Shown here in pieces: positions 4,346 through 5,017 of a DNA stretch of 5,017 nucleotides. The stretch's first letter is position 1, and the number at the start of each line of letters is the position of its first letter. Source of the stretch: Vulcanimicrobiota bacterium (GTDB lineage: Bacteria > Vulcanimicrobiota > Vulcanimicrobiia > Eremiobacterales > Eremiobacteraceae). The position numbers and the translations under genes were made by a program. The notes beneath the pieces are model-generated. The model searched no databases. It was given only the letters and a program-made list of their open reading frames with translations, and was not told the DNA's origin. The stretch spans positions 1 to 5,017 of the forward strand of contig JAFANK010000306.1 of the NCBI GenBank assembly GCA_019232725.1, written 5' to 3'.

Positions 4346-5017
4346 TGAGCCCAGCCGTCCTCGGTGCCATATTAGGCATCTTGGGTGTCGCGCGTGCGGT
4401 GATCTGGGTAGCGCCGAATGCGGTGCCCAGCGACAAACAGCGCAGCATTCTCAAAGAATACCTCGATGCATTCATCATCGCGGGTGTCGTCGCGCTCGTG
4501 CTCATGCATTTTGTCGTGCGCACGTTTTGGATCCCCTCCGGCTCAATGCTACCGACGCTGGACATCCACGACGTCTTGCTCGCAAATGAGATACAGTACC
4601 GCGTGCAGGATCCCAAGGATGGGCAGATCGCCGTTTTTGTGCCGCCACCCGAACTCGGAACCACCGATTTTATCAAGCGGGTTATGGCTGTGCCCGGTGA
4701 CAACATCCGCATCCATAACGGCCAGGTGTATCGTAACGGCAAGCTGCTGCCCGAACCGTATATCCCGGCTTCCCAGCGGCCCGATTACGAGCTTGAGGTC
4801 AAAGATTACGACCTCGTCGTCGACGGGGTGCCCTTAGATCCAACTCGAGCTATCGTGCCGCCTCGCTCCCAATGGCAGGCCGCGGACCGCATACCCAAAG
4901 GGTACTACTTAACGTTGGGCGATAACCGCAATGACTCAAACGACGGACACCTTTGGGGCTTATTGCCGAGAGACCATTTCGTCGGGCACGCGTTCTTCGT
5001 TTTCTGGCCGCTGAACC
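4345..5017 (+). CDS. lepB: Signal peptidase I (cut by the right edge)
   Basis: This membrane serine protease removes signal peptides from exported proteins on the outer face of the cytoplasmic membrane. Codons 1-224 are present and the frame runs off the window. Two hydrophobic N-terminal segments (about 4-24 and 42-57) anchor it, unlike the single anchor of many Gram-positive enzymes. IPSGSMLPTL (63-72) carries catalytic Ser67. FIKRVMAVPGD (109-119) carries the general base Lys111. LGDNRNDSNDGHLWG (191-205) is the box E motif, with Gly-His where Ser-Arg is commonest. GHAFFVFWPL follows and should be within about 10-20 residues of the end. The segment at about 137-180 is a family-variable insertion. 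The start GTG 4345 overlaps the rplS stop (TAGTG), so translation is probably coupled. TatA and LepB are both export machinery, but no direct link is shown. Confidence 0.95.
   Translation, partial: MSPAVLGAILGILGVARAVIWVAPNAVPSDKQRSILKEYLDAFIIAGVVALVLMHFVVRTFWIPSGSMLPTLDIHDVLLANEIQYRVQDPKDGQIAVFVPPPELGTTDFIKRVMAVPGDNIRIHNGQVYRNGKLLPEPYIPASQRPDYELEVKDYDLVVDGVPLDPTRAIVPPRSQWQAADRIPKGYYLTLGDNRNDSNDGHLWGLLPRDHFVGHAFFVFWPLN

Noticed and set aside
4329..4742. 137-codon minus-strand open frame under lepB
   Set aside because: It is antisense to the catalytic Ser and Lys region of signal peptidase I, with Met/Thr/Arg-rich shadow composition and no motif.

Overview
This is an ordinary, gene-dense piece of bacterial chromosome, moderately GC-rich by eye, carrying two ribosome-linked housekeeping clusters and a stretch of strand-alternating small genes between them. 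I cannot fix the organism. The gene content (L21, Prp, TatA, TrmD, L19, signal peptidase I) is bacterial, and Prp is typical of lineages whose L27 is made with an N-terminal extension. The protein style, with divergent L21 and L19 and many GTG/TTG starts with weak Shine-Dalgarno sequences, suggests a little-cultured phylum such as Eremiobacterota or a relative. That is an impression, not a result.

Layout. Bases 1-115 may hold the last codons of an upstream gene, possibly a transposase remnant. A leader with no convincing gene follows, then rplU (258-572), prp (550-957), a small one-span membrane protein (977-1219) and a secreted lytic transglycosylase (1252-1836), all on the plus strand. The usual third gene of the rplU-prp-rpmA set, L27, is not here.

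From 1252 to 3858 the strand flips at every gene: lytic transglycosylase (+), tatA-like (-), an unrecognised 165-residue protein (+), a TPR protein (-), trmD (+). Both convergent pairs end on the same four bases, CTAG, so that each stop codon lies inside the other. Both divergent pairs are separated by only 60-68 bp.

From 3172 the familiar trmD-rplS-lepB order runs to the right edge, where lepB is cut after codon 224. The trmD-rplS gap holds the best regulatory signal of the window: an extended -10 promoter followed by a strong intrinsic terminator hairpin, both upstream of rplS. This suggests attenuation control of L19 and the signal peptidase.

Functionally the window joins ribosome assembly (L21, L19, Prp), tRNA modification (TrmD) and envelope or export work (TatA, LepB, lytic transglycosylase). 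I found no CRISPR array, tRNA, rRNA or complete mobile element, and nothing that amounts to a clearly new multi-gene system. The most unusual items are the rplS leader, the double CTAG junctions, the missing rpmA and the start-codon hairpin at trmD.
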